From contig NZ_CP072941.1 of the NCBI RefSeq assembly GCF_018069625.1, forward strand, positions 3,596,001-3,660,000: 64,000 nt of DNA, given 5' to 3'. Source of the stretch: Streptomyces yatensis. Its GTDB lineage: Bacteria > Actinomycetota > Actinomycetes > Streptomycetales > Streptomycetaceae. A program made the position numbers and the translations under genes. Of this stretch, positions 7,901-15,431 are shown in pieces. Below the pieces are notes generated by a model, which ran no database searches, had not been told where the DNA came from, and saw only the letters and a list, made by a program, of their open reading frames with translations. The first letter of the stretch is position 1; each line of letters opens with the position of its first letter.

Positions 7901-10091
7901 CGACCCGCTGGGGGCCACGACCTGCTACCAGCGGGACGCCTTCGGCCGCGTCGTGGCCGAGACCGACCCGCTGGGTGCGGTGACCCGCTACGAGTGGAGC
8001 CCGGAGGGCAAGCTCCTGCGCCGCACGGGGCCGGATGGCTCGGCGGAGTCCTGGACGTACGACGGCGAGGGCAACTGCCTCTCTCATACCGACCCCGTCG
8101 GTGGCACGACGGTGTACGAGTACACCCACTTCGACCTGCTGGCCGCCCGCACGGGCCCGGACGGGGCCCGCTACGAGTTCGAGCACGACGCGGCGCTGCG
8201 GCTGACGAGGGTCACCAATCCGCAGGGGCTGACCTGGAGTTACGCGTACGACCTGGCGGGCCGCCTGGTGACGGAGACGGACTTCGACGGCCGTAGGGTG
8301 AGCTACGCGCATGACGCGGCGGGCCAACTCGTCTCGCGTACCGACCCTCTGGGCCAACGCACCGGCTACGTCCACGACGCGCTGGGCCGCGTAGTGTCCC
8401 AGGACGCCGCCGGGCAGATATCGACCTTCCGCTGGGGCCCGGCCGGAGACATACTCGAGGCCATCGGCCCGGACACCGAGCTGACCCGGACGTACGACCC
8501 CGTCGGCCGCATGCTCTCCGAGACAGTGGACGGCCGCACCCTGCACCTGGCCTACGACGCGGCAGGGCAGCTCGTCTCCCGCCGTACCCCGGCAGGGGCG
8601 GAGACTATTTACGCCTACGACGCGGCGGGCAACCGCATCGCCCTGACGGCCGGGGTCCACGTCCTCGCCTCGGCATACGACGCAGCAGGCCGCGAAATCA
8701 CGCGCCGCATCGGCGACGCCCTCGCCCTCACCCATACTTGGGACCGACTCGGCCGCCTGACCACGCAAGCTCTGACCGGCGTATCTGGCGACATCCACCA
8801 CCGGGCGTACGGCTACCGAGCCGACGGCCACCTCACCTCGGTGGACGACCACTTGTCGGGCCGACGCACCTTCGACCTGGACGCGGCGGGCCGGGTCACC
8901 GCCGTCCAAGCCCACGGCTGGACCGAGACCTACGCCTACGACGAGGCGGGCAACCAAACACACGCGACCTGGCCGAGCACGCAACCCGCCCAGGAGGCGA
9001 CGGGGCCCCGCACCTACACCGGTACGCGCATCACCGGCGCGGGCTCGGTCCGCTACGAACACGACGAGGCGGGCCGCCTCACCCTCCGCCAAAAGACCCG
9101 CCTGTCCCGCAAACCGGATACCTGGCACTACACCTGGGACGCCGAAGACCGCCTGGTATCGGTCACCACCCCCGACGGCACGGTGTGGCGCTACCGCTAC
9201 GACCCCTTCGGCCGCCGCACCACCAAACAACGCCTCGCGGCAGACGGCGAAACCGTCCTGGAGCAAACGGATTTCACCTGGGACGGCCCCACCCTCGTGG
9301 AACAGACCACCACCGCCCCGGACTTCCCCCACCCCGTCACCCTCACCTGGGACCACGACGGCCTTCACCCCATAGCCCAGACCGAACGCGTCACCGAAGC
9401 CACCACCCAACGCGAAATCGACGCCCGCTTCTTCGCGATCGTCACCGACCTGGTCGGCACCCCCACCGAACTCATCGACGATTCGGGCACCATCGCGTGG
9501 CACACCCGCTCCACCCTCTGGGGCACCACGACCTGGGCCGCCGACAGCACGGCGTACACCCCGCTCCGCTTCCCCGGCCAATACTTCGACCCGGAAACCG
9601 GCCTCCACTACAATTTCCATCGCTATTACGACCCGGATTCCGCCCGCTATCTCTCCCCCGACCCTCTAGGTCTATCCCCCGCCCCCAACCCGGCCGCCTA
9701 CACCCAGAACCCCCACACCTGGTTTGATCCCCTAGGACTATCCCCATGTCCAGGCGGCAACCACAATTGGGCCGGCAATCCCGCTGAACACGCCCGGCTA
9801 AGACGATTCTACGAACAAGCCCAAAAATACGGGAAGGCCGGTTACAGGGAACTAGAAAGCGGAAGATTCCGCTTTTATGGAAATGTAACACCCGCAAGGA
9901 AGGAAGGCGAAATAATGGGACGCCGACTCGTCCGAGAGTGGGATCCCGCAACTGACTCCACTCGCATTTGGCACGAATCACTTGATCACGGCGGCAGGGT
10001 ACGCATCACAAGACCCGACGTAAAACTCACGGGCGGCAAAAAGGTGCACTACCTGTTCGACGGCACCGGAAATCTCATAGGAAAATTTTAA
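4911..10091 (+). CDS. PrsW-like intramembrane protease fused to RHS/YD-repeat polymorphic toxin
   Basis: A single 1726-residue frame. Residues 1-270 form a PrsW-family membrane protease: AVEELVK (Glu81, Glu82), GFGLLEKLLMY (Glu122), YEVHIFAS (His184) and IHWVTNY (His221), all in membrane segments. Residues 375-560 add further hydrophobic segments. A DUF6531 entry domain follows near 590-665 (PVDLATGRMFLPQTDVELPG), then many YD repeats (for example RYEYDEAGR-type units) to about 1500. The RHS core (PETGLHYNFHRYYDPDSARY) ends in DPLGL near 1607. The last about 118 residues, containing GRRLVREWDPATDSTR and IWHESLDHGG, resemble the Ntox24 (polymorphic toxin type 24) domain as I remember it. A leucine TTA codon at 5985-5987 suggests bldA control. 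The small gene behind it is the likely immunity gene. The start is uncertain by a few codons. Confidence 0.85.
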   Translation: MAFWMAAASVWAVLQLLLLSWPVRTVRWPTVLLAFGVGAYGCGVLSMALELVVARQLATTREKSLSGVMDVVSWTTAPAVEELVKIAPLLVAGWALRRRMQWGLADFVVLGGAAGAGFGLLEKLLMYAESAGKAAPTDEGGWQIAGGLIDPPYVPGLEQILGSWFPSSTGTVEVGGPTLPYEVHIFASALGGLAVGLLWCGGRVLTRVAALVPLAGAVAIHWVTNYAAAFPGDETAMEWREKLAGDWGLWIILGCLAVAWIWDLRRSRLGRRHQPDVVLAAERQGQTAPEALLGYALLRLPATWILALGYARQRRALLYATAHPRSRPEKLEPLRESVVQQTHRMDATHRQEAWRGVTLRQLWHRAREQRPRWPRQEKVLLVLSLLLAVPSLLYLAVGSFPSTKDLQQYFTEGTGLRILVGVGLAGLVLTLWRLMSAVRGYRAASASPLGEAVALVQFRIAVCAGSLVVGVLLLSRWSAIADGEAPLAGYRILGTDRFLLEKLLETGLPLLLTLAMFAMPYALPLELAMGGGLAETLLMGLGPRALAPVASRIGARLAAREATQWARGALRSRGRGVFSRTWDRVRHGRTDPVDLATGRMFLPQTDVELPGVLPLVFSRRVDSGYRAGRWFGPTWASTADQRLESDEQGVIFFTEDGLLLAYPHPVPGGPAVLPAEGPRWPLARTADGVTYTVTHPEAGLVRTFTPYGDGTVALLQEITDRNGNRVTFTYDASGTPLEILHSGGYRLRLTSENERITGLYVGDVRVMGYGYTDGRLTEVTGSSGLPLRFVYDRVGRVTSWIDTNNRWYSYAYDEHDRVIAEGGEGGHYTLRIGYDGVDPDFPGLKVTTLTSPDGAVTRYLIDEAHQVVGEIDAAGAVSRTVYDEAGRTVAETDPLGRTTGFRYDEHGHPTAVIRPDGSEISATLDAQGNPVQITDPDGAVWRQTFDAAGNRTTLTDPLAATTRYLYDARGGLLAVTDPLAATTRVRCDGAGLPVEITDPLGATTCYQRDAFGRVVAETDPLGAVTRYEWSPEGKLLRRTGPDGSAESWTYDGEGNCLSHTDPVGGTTVYEYTHFDLLAARTGPDGARYEFEHDAALRLTRVTNPQGLTWSYAYDLAGRLVTETDFDGRRVSYAHDAAGQLVSRTDPLGQRTGYVHDALGRVVSQDAAGQISTFRWGPAGDILEAIGPDTELTRTYDPVGRMLSETVDGRTLHLAYDAAGQLVSRRTPAGAETIYAYDAAGNRIALTAGVHVLASAYDAAGREITRRIGDALALTHTWDRLGRLTTQALTGVSGDIHHRAYGYRADGHLTSVDDHLSGRRTFDLDAAGRVTAVQAHGWTETYAYDEAGNQTHATWPSTQPAQEATGPRTYTGTRITGAGSVRYEHDEAGRLTLRQKTRLSRKPDTWHYTWDAEDRLVSVTTPDGTVWRYRYDPFGRRTTKQRLAADGETVLEQTDFTWDGPTLVEQTTTAPDFPHPVTLTWDHDGLHPIAQTERVTEATTQREIDARFFAIVTDLVGTPTELIDDSGTIAWHTRSTLWGTTTWAADSTAYTPLRFPGQYFDPETGLHYNFHRYYDPDSARYLSPDPLGLSPAPNPAAYTQNPHTWFDPLGLSPCPGGNHNWAGNPAEHARLRRFYEQAQKYGKAGYRELESGRFRFYGNVTPARKEGEIMGRRLVREWDPATDSTRIWHESLDHGGRVRITRPDVKLTGGKKVHYLFDGTGNLIGKF

Positions 10092-10098
10092 GGATCCC

Positions 10099-10341
10099 AT
10101 GAATCTGAGGAATGAAATCATCAAAAGACTCACGGCGCTTACCGAAGGCACCAGCCCCCCGGAGGAGGTCTCCGAATGGGCGACTTCCACAATGCAGGAA
10201 GACGCCCCGGACCTACTGGACGCCGATGTCTGGCAAGCGCTTGATCGCCTGAGTGGGGCAGACCTCAAGTCTGACCCGACAACCTACCTGCACAGCACAG
10301 AAGACTACGTGGAGTGGCTGCGCGAGTTCAGGGAACAATAA
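10099..10341 (+). CDS. Putative immunity protein for the RHS toxin
   Basis: An 80-residue acidic protein (MNLRNEIIKRLTALTEGT start) with no recognised domain, beginning seven bases after the RHS stop codon with AAGGA just ahead of its ATG. Its position directly after a polymorphic toxin tip, small size, acidic charge and shared lower GC content are what is expected of a cognate immunity protein. It has no signal peptide, which implies protection from the cytoplasmic side. The last 14 bases overlap the convergent DUF397 gene. The function is inferred from position only; it could be an orphan hypothetical. Confidence 0.6.
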   Translation: MNLRNEIIKRLTALTEGTSPPEEVSEWATSTMQEDAPDLLDADVWQALDRLSGADLKSDPTTYLHSTEDYVEWLREFREQ

Positions 10342-10567
10342 GGGCGAGGCGTGGGAATTCTCCGGTACGCAGAGCGGTCGTGAACGTGTCCCACGCCTCC
10401 ACGGGGAACACGAGGGCCGGGCCTGCCGGGTGTTTGCTGTCGCGGACGGGGACGACACCGGCAGTGGTGGCTATGGAGGGCGCGAACTCCACGCACTGGC
10501 CTTCGTCGCCGCTGCTGTAGCTGGACTTGACCCATTCAGCACCGGACAGGTCGAGGGCGGTGTTCAT
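10328..10567 (-). CDS. DUF397 domain protein (Scr2-like)
   Basis: The 79-residue protein carries the DUF397 hallmark WVKSSYSSGDEGQCVEFA near residue 12, then VPVRDSKHPAGPALVF and a terminal WDTFTTALRTGEF. Such proteins occur in large numbers in Streptomyces, usually next to a helix-turn-helix protein of the WhiJ/Scr1 type. Some pairs behave like toxin-antitoxin or developmental regulatory modules. Its ATG overlaps the TGA of the upstream regulator by four bases (ATGA), so the two are coupled. The role here is unknown. Confidence 0.9.
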   Translation of the reverse strand: MNTALDLSGAEWVKSSYSSGDEGQCVEFAPSIATTAGVVPVRDSKHPAGPALVFPVEAWDTFTTALRTGEFPRLALIVP

Positions 10568-11388
10568 CGTGTGTAGTCCTCCATCAGTCTGTGGATCACG
10601 GCCAGCGAATCGTCCGGCGACAAAGCCGAAGCCCTGATGCGGTCGTACCTGGCAGTCGCGAGCTCCACTTCTGCCGGTGAATCGATCGTCTGGCCCGCCA
10701 TGGCTGTATCTGCGTACACAACACTCGGTTCATCGTCGAACGTCAGAAGGGTAAAGCTTCCCGGCACCGGAGGTGCTCCGGCCGAGAACGGCAGCACCTG
10801 AAGTGTGATGTGCGGAGACTCTGCTTCGGCCAAGAGGTGGGCGAGTTGGGCGCGCATCACTTCCCTTCCTCCCACCTCAGTGCGTAGGCACGCCTGACTC
10901 AGGACGCACCACAGCAACGGCGGCGCATCCCGCTCCATCACCTCTCGTCGCTGCAATCGTCTGGCCACCCTTGCATCGATCTGGTCGGCGGCGTCCCGAG
11001 GATGTGCGGACCGGAATACCGCTCGCGCGTACTCGGCCGTCTGCAACATGCCCATGATGAGCGTCGCCGAGTAGTCCAGGATGCCGACCGCCTGCCGCTC
11101 CAACTGCACGTACGGCACGAACCAGTCCGGATAGCCATGCTGGCTGGCCCGCTTCCGCAGGCGTGCGAACAGGCCCGGTGTGCCGAAGACCCGATCGCAC
11201 GCGTCGGCGAACTCGGGGCTGGCCAAGCGCTCCCCCGCCTCCACCTTGGCCACATATTGCTGCCCGTAGTTGGCCTTCAAGCCCAACTCCCGCTGGCTCA
11301 GCTCCGCCTGCATCCGCCAGGTCCGTACCTCGGCTCCTAAGAACGCCGCTCCGCTCGACGGTTCCTGGCCTTCCTTGGCCTCACTCAC
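10564..11388 (-). CDS. WhiJ/Scr1-like helix-turn-helix regulator with DUF5753 domain
   Basis: From the GTG at 11388 the protein is 274 residues. That start is preferred because AGGGGAG lies about eight bases upstream; longer reading adds low-complexity sequence. An XRE-type helix-turn-helix lies near residues 15-70 (LGAEVRTWRMQAELSQRELG and YVAKVEAGER). The DUF5753 domain follows (YVQLERQAVGILDYSATLIMG, then PHITLQVLPFSAGA). Together with the overlapping DUF397 gene it makes the module known from whiJ-like loci, in which the regulator is thought to repress until its small partner antagonises it. It is divergent from three tiny genes that may belong to the same locus. Confidence 0.9.
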   Translation of the reverse strand: MSEAKEGQEPSSGAAFLGAEVRTWRMQAELSQRELGLKANYGQQYVAKVEAGERLASPEFADACDRVFGTPGLFARLRKRASQHGYPDWFVPYVQLERQAVGILDYSATLIMGMLQTAEYARAVFRSAHPRDAADQIDARVARRLQRREVMERDAPPLLWCVLSQACLRTEVGGREVMRAQLAHLLAEAESPHITLQVLPFSAGAPPVPGSFTLLTFDDEPSVVYADTAMAGQTIDSPAEVELATARYDRIRASALSPDDSLAVIHRLMEDYTR

Positions 11389-11521
11389 CTGTGGTTCTCC
11401 CCTCACCCCAAGCCGCTTGGTGTGCCCCGATCCCTGTTGCGCGCGGCCCCGCAGGGCAACGCTGGGAGTACACAGAGTGATTAAAGCCCGCAAGACACAT
11501 CCAGGTCAGGAAGAACCCCCC

Positions 11522-11755
11522 ATGGTGTTTCCCTCCGAACACATCACCGAATCCACTCGCCATCGTGTCGCGGAGCGGGTCACCCGCGAGATGCGGGAAG
11601 TGGCGCGGCGGCGTGGCTGGAGTTCGGCGGGCTCGGCCGAGCCGTCGGTGGGAGGGACGACAAACGTCCTCTTCTGCGGGGCACTCCCCGAAGACCTCGC
11701 GCGGCGCCAACAGCCGCCCCTGCCTACCGCCCAACCCACACCCCTCGGAGAGTGA
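11522..11755 (+). CDS. Small hypothetical protein, first of three divergent from the Scr1-like gene
   Basis: A 77-residue frame from the ATG at 11522, with AGGAAG about seven bases upstream. It starts MVFPSEHITESTRHRVAERV and has an Arg-rich helix-like first half, with a Pro-rich end (LPTAQPTPLGE). No domain is recognised. It lies 133 bases from the divergent regulator start and just ahead of two further small genes, so it probably heads a short operon controlled by that regulator. Whether it is translated is uncertain. Confidence 0.5.
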   Translation: MVFPSEHITESTRHRVAERVTREMREVARRRGWSSAGSAEPSVGGTTNVLFCGALPEDLARRQQPPLPTAQPTPLGE

Positions 11756-11758
11756 CCG

Positions 11759-11920
11759 TTGAACGACACCTGCCCCACCTGCCGCCACTACGCGGCACTG
11801 CGCGAACAGGCCAGACAAGCCGGGGACTACAGCAAGGCCACCGACTACGAGGTACTGCGCCGACGCCACCCCGCCCACATCATCCACATCCCCCGGCAGC
11901 CCGAAGGACGAGCCCTATGA
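11759..11920 (+). CDS. 53-residue hypothetical protein with N-terminal CxxC
   Basis: A short frame from the TTG at 11759 with CGGAG about eight bases upstream. The protein begins MNDTCPTCRHYAALREQARQ and ends IPRQPEGRAL. Its stop overlaps the next ATG as ATGA, which supports genuine translation. The CPTC plus following His suggests a small metal-binding or redox site. Small proteins like this frequently accompany DUF397/DUF5753 pairs in Streptomyces; the function is not known. Confidence 0.55.
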   Translation: MNDTCPTCRHYAALREQARQAGDYSKATDYEVLRRRHPAHIIHIPRQPEGRAL

Positions 11921-12159
11921 ACCACAACTGTCCAGTGCCCGCCCCCGGCCAAGTGGCGTACGACCCGGTCAGTGGGCGTACCGGCGTGGTGCAGGCGGTG
12001 CACAGCGTCGCCGAATTGCTCTTCGATCACCGGACGACCGGCGACCGCGTCGCGTTCCTCCGGCCGGAGCGAGGCGGGGTCGAGTGGATGGCCGACGCCG
12101 GGGCCCTCCGTTTCCCGGCGGAGGGGGAGGACGGCGGGCGGCACCCGCACGCGCCGTAA
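11917..12159 (+). CDS. 80-residue hypothetical protein
   Basis: Starts at the ATG overlapping the previous stop (ATGA). The sequence reads MNHNCPVPAPGQVAYDPVSG, then RTGVVQAVHSVAELLFDH, and ends with VEWMADAGALRFPAEGED. The pattern is like a small beta-barrel DNA- or ligand-binding fold (an opening PGQVAYDP-type strand followed by FLRPERGG), but no family is recognised. It completes the three-gene mini-operon divergent from the WhiJ/Scr1-like regulator. Confidence 0.6.
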   Translation: MNHNCPVPAPGQVAYDPVSGRTGVVQAVHSVAELLFDHRTTGDRVAFLRPERGGVEWMADAGALRFPAEGEDGGRHPHAP

Positions 12160-12573
12160 TCGCGATCGGTACGGCCCGCGCCCGGCCGCCGTCCTGACGG
12201 TGGTCAGCGCCAGCCGCCGCACTCTGTGCCAGTCCATGGCCGGTCTGCCGGCCGGCACCCCCGGGCGGTGTCTCGGAACCCGTACGCGCAGGGCGCCCGG
12301 CGCTATGTGGCAGTGGAGGGGAGTCCGCAGGGTGAGGGGTTCGCCGTCCACGCCGACCGGGACGGCCTCCCCACCCCCACGTCGGCTCCCGGCTCCCGGC
12401 TCCCGGCTCCCGGCCGTGAATAGAAACAGCCCGTCACCGCGTTTCCAGAACCTCGGACCGCGGATCGAGGAGATACGCCGCCCGCCGGGGTGATCAGCGC
12501 CGTGACGCCGCCACTTCCCGGTGGCGCCTCCGTGCGGTGGCACTTCCCTCCGTTCCCGCGCGAGGGAGGACCC
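12160..12573. other. Intergenic region with 7-bp tandem repeat
   Basis: No gene is recognised in these 414 bases. GGCTCCC is repeated four times without interruption at 12384-12411. The remainder is GC-rich; the promoter of the downstream membrane protein gene is expected here but no clear -10/-35 pair was found. Confidence 0.6.
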
Positions 12574-14004
12574 ATGGAGCCGTCCGCCGATGCCTCTGGC
12601 CCCGCCGAGCCCCACCCGCTGACCGGGGGCGAACGACAGGAGTACGAGCGGCTGCGCGGGGCCGCGGCCGTACGCCACCGGCGGCTTCGCCACGCGGGCG
12701 CGGGTGTGCTGCTCGTGCTCGCAGTGCTGCTCTCGCCACTCGCCGTCGTCGCCACCTGGCTGCACGAGGAGATCACCGACCCGCACCGCTACGTCCAGAC
12801 CGTCGCCCCGATCGCCAGGAACCCCGGCGTCCAGTCCACCGTCACCAACCGGCTCACCCGACGCGTGGTCGACCAGGTCGACGTACCCGCCATCACCGCC
12901 CAGCTCGCCAGGAACCTGAACAAGACGGGAGCCCCGTCCGTCGTCGTGGACGGTACGAAGATGCTCGGTGGGCCGCTGGAGAGCGCCCTCACCGACGCCG
13001 TGCACCGCGTGATCCACAAGGCGATCACCAGCGATCAGTTCCCGTTGGTGTGGGACGCGGCCAACCGCCGCGCCCACGCCGCCGTCGTCAAGGTCCTCAC
13101 CGGTGAGGGCACCAGCGCGGTCCAGGCCCGCGGAAACGCGATCGTCCTGGACATCGGCACCCTTGTCGACAACGTCAAACAGCGCCTCGTCCGGGCGGGC
13201 TACGAGAAGGCGGCCAAGATCCCTTACATCGACCGGCAGTTCACGCTGGTGCGGACGGACAAGCTGGACGAGGCGCAAGGCGCGATGCGTCTCCTCGACA
13301 TCGTCGGCACCTGGCTGCCCGGCGTGACGATCGTGCTCGCCGCGTTCGCCGTGTGGCTCTCCCCCGCGCATCGGCTCACGCTGCTGGCCGCCGGGATCGG
13401 CACGGCGGTGATGATGGTCGCGCTACTGGTCGGCCTGGCCGTGGTGCGCGGCGTCTACCTGGACTCCGTCCCGCCCACGACCCTGCCCCGGGGCCCGGCG
13501 GCCTTCATCTTCGACGCCCTCGTGCGCTTCCTGCGCGAAAGCACCCGCACGCTTCTCGTCGTCGCGGTCGTCACCGCGCTCGCCGCGTATCTGTACGGCC
13601 CCGGGCGCGGGGCCCGCGCCGTCCGCTCGGCGGCGGCGCGCGGCACCGGCGCCATCGGCCGGGGTCTGGCCCGGGTCGGAGCCCGCACCGGGGGCTTCGG
13701 CCGCTGGCTGGACACCCACCGGGCCTGGACCACCGGCGTGGCGATCACGGGCGGCGCGCTGGCCCTGGTGCTGTGGAACCGCCCCACTCCGGCAGCCGTG
13801 GGGCTCGTCCTCGGCATCGTCGTGGGGGTCCTGGCGCTGCTCGGCATCCTCGCCGGGGCGTCCGGCCCCACGGCGAACGGTCCCATGGCCCCCGGCCCCC
13901 CAGCCCAGGGTCCCGCGGCGTCCGGCCCCGCGGCCGACGGCCCCGCGGCCGACGGCCCCGCGGTCGACGGCCCCGCGGCGGGTGGCCGTCACGGAAGTCC
14001 CTGA
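12574..14004 (+). CDS. Hypothetical integral membrane protein with repetitive Gly-Pro-Ala tail
   Basis: The 476-residue protein starts at an ATG preceded by GGGAGGA four bases upstream. One membrane segment lies near residues 42-62, then an extracytoplasmic region of about 190 residues (YVQTVAPIARNPGVQSTVTN), then four or more membrane segments (for example TIVLAAFAVWLSP and TLLVVAVVTALAAYLYG). The last 50 residues are repeats of the type GPAADGP encoded by a 15-base unit at about 13918-13982. It resembles actinobacterial proteins annotated only as integral membrane proteins. Seventeen bases separate it from the next gene, so they likely form an operon. Confidence 0.7.
   Translation: MEPSADASGPAEPHPLTGGERQEYERLRGAAAVRHRRLRHAGAGVLLVLAVLLSPLAVVATWLHEEITDPHRYVQTVAPIARNPGVQSTVTNRLTRRVVDQVDVPAITAQLARNLNKTGAPSVVVDGTKMLGGPLESALTDAVHRVIHKAITSDQFPLVWDAANRRAHAAVVKVLTGEGTSAVQARGNAIVLDIGTLVDNVKQRLVRAGYEKAAKIPYIDRQFTLVRTDKLDEAQGAMRLLDIVGTWLPGVTIVLAAFAVWLSPAHRLTLLAAGIGTAVMMVALLVGLAVVRGVYLDSVPPTTLPRGPAAFIFDALVRFLRESTRTLLVVAVVTALAAYLYGPGRGARAVRSAAARGTGAIGRGLARVGARTGGFGRWLDTHRAWTTGVAITGGALALVLWNRPTPAAVGLVLGIVVGVLALLGILAGASGPTANGPMAPGPPAQGPAASGPAADGPAADGPAVDGPAAGGRHGSP
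13918..13982 (+). repeat. 15-bp tandem repeats encoding GPAAD units
   Basis: About four copies of GGCCCCGCGGCCGAC with few changes sit at the 3' end of the membrane protein gene and give it a Gly-Pro-Ala-Asp tail. Copy number probably varies among strains through slippage. Confidence 0.7.
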
Positions 14005-14021
14005 CGGCCGGGTGGTATGCC

Positions 14022-14858
14022 ATGCGGGCGCCGCGGACGCTGTGGGAGCGCGTCACGACCGCGATCGGCGGCGGCCCGGCCGCCCGCTTCCTCGAGCGCT
14101 TGGTGACGGTGAACGTCCTGGAAGCCGCGACCCGGCTGGCGGCCCAGGCATTCCTCACCGCCCTCCCCCTGCTGATGGCCGTGGCGGCCTTCGTCCCCGA
14201 CACGCTGCAGAACCTCCTGGCCGACTCGCTGCGCTCGGTGGTGGGAGTGCGCGGTGACGTCCTCGACGAGGTACGCCGTACGTTCATCTCCCGGGGAACG
14301 GCCAAGAACACCTCGGGGGCCGTCGGGCTGCTGGTCGCCCTGGTGTCCGCGACGGCGTTCAGCAGAGCGCTCCAGGCCATCTGCGAACGGTGCTGGGGGC
14401 TGCCCAGGGCGGCGGTGCGCGTGACGGCGTGGCGCTGGCTGCTGTGGCTGCTCGTCTGGCTCGCGGTACTCCTCGTCCAGGCGCCGGTGCGCAGGGGGTT
14501 CGGCACGGGCATCGTCTCCGGGCTGGTGCTGTCCCTGCTGTCGGCCGTCCTGCTGTGGTGGTGGACCCAGCATCTCCTGCTGAGCGGCCGCGTCACCTGG
14601 ACATATCTGCTGCCGGGCGCCGCGCTCGCCGGTGTGGGGACCGTCCTGCTGGGTTACCTCTCCCGGCTGCTCATGCCCGTGGCGATGGCCCGCAGCCTGG
14701 CCGACTTCGGCCCGCTCGGCCCCGTTTTCACGCTTCTGACCTGGCTGATCGTCGTCTTTCTCATCGCCGTGGCCGGTCTCGCGACCGGACCGGCGGTGGC
14801 CTCGTCGGCCTGGTACGCCCGGACAATCCGTTTGCTGCGGGGACGGGAACGCCCCTGA
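14022..14858 (+). CDS. YihY/BrkB-like integral membrane protein
   Basis: The 278-residue protein begins MRAPRTLWERVTTAIGGG. It has about six hydrophobic segments in the YihY/YhjD pattern, an early NVLEAATRLAAQAFLTALPLL block and a late RSLADFGPLGPVFTLLTWLIV block, which is characteristic of the family. YihY proteins are inner membrane proteins of uncertain role; earlier naming as ribonuclease BN was wrong. It follows the previous membrane protein gene after 17 bases. The length is close to family norms. Confidence 0.75.
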   Translation: MRAPRTLWERVTTAIGGGPAARFLERLVTVNVLEAATRLAAQAFLTALPLLMAVAAFVPDTLQNLLADSLRSVVGVRGDVLDEVRRTFISRGTAKNTSGAVGLLVALVSATAFSRALQAICERCWGLPRAAVRVTAWRWLLWLLVWLAVLLVQAPVRRGFGTGIVSGLVLSLLSAVLLWWWTQHLLLSGRVTWTYLLPGAALAGVGTVLLGYLSRLLMPVAMARSLADFGPLGPVFTLLTWLIVVFLIAVAGLATGPAVASSAWYARTIRLLRGRERP

Positions 14859-15431
14859 ACACCGCCTCGAATATCGTTCGAGAACGGTCATCGCGCCCTG
14901 CTAGCGTCCCTCCCGTGGCGAAACTCGACCACCTCTCCGAGCACTTGGTCACGAGAGGGGACGGTCCGCCTCAGGAGGTAGCCGGGATTAGCCCCCGGTC
15001 TTCGAGCGGGCCGTGCGCCCGTGGCACGCGTTCAATCTCAGATTCCTGCTCCAGCCTCAGCATTCGCCGCCGATCGCCTCACCGACCGGGCACGGGCTTG
15101 GTCGTCGGATGCCGGTTCGAATCCGGCCCGCCCCGCTTCGTGGAGCGGTAGTTCAACGGAAGAACACGACGACATCAGATTGACCCGTTCCCATCCGGGG
15201 GGGCGTGCGCAGTTGGGCGGCATCACAGGGCCCGGGGGATGGCCAAACCCTCGGGTCCGCTTCTCTTTGTGCCGTTGTGCCGGCCTGTCCCTTCCTTGGG
15301 CCTGCTCGTTCCGCGTGCCGCTTCCCCGGCCCGAACGCCTGCGGACCGAGATCCCGTCCCAGTAGGGTCCTCCGTACGAGAGGGGGAATAACACCCGTGT
15401 ATTCACTCGTTCTTGACCCGAGGTAGGCGCC
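14859..15431. other. Intergenic region with tRNA-like fragments
   Basis: No protein gene is recognised. A perfect T-arm-like hairpin (GCCGG-TTCGAAT-CCGGC) lies at 15111-15127 and a D-arm-like hairpin (GTTC-AACGGAA-GAAC) at 15151-15165, followed by a weak second T-arm (CCCGTTCCCATCCGGG, about 15184-15199). I cannot fold either into a complete cloverleaf with paired acceptor ends, so they look like tRNA relics. A near-palindrome, GAATAACACCCGTGTATTC, at 15386-15404 precedes the GH25 gene. Confidence 0.4.

Noticed and set aside
15111..15215. Functional tRNA gene
   Set aside because: The arms are recognisable, but acceptor ends do not pair and no anticodon stem-loop with a proper U33 could be placed.
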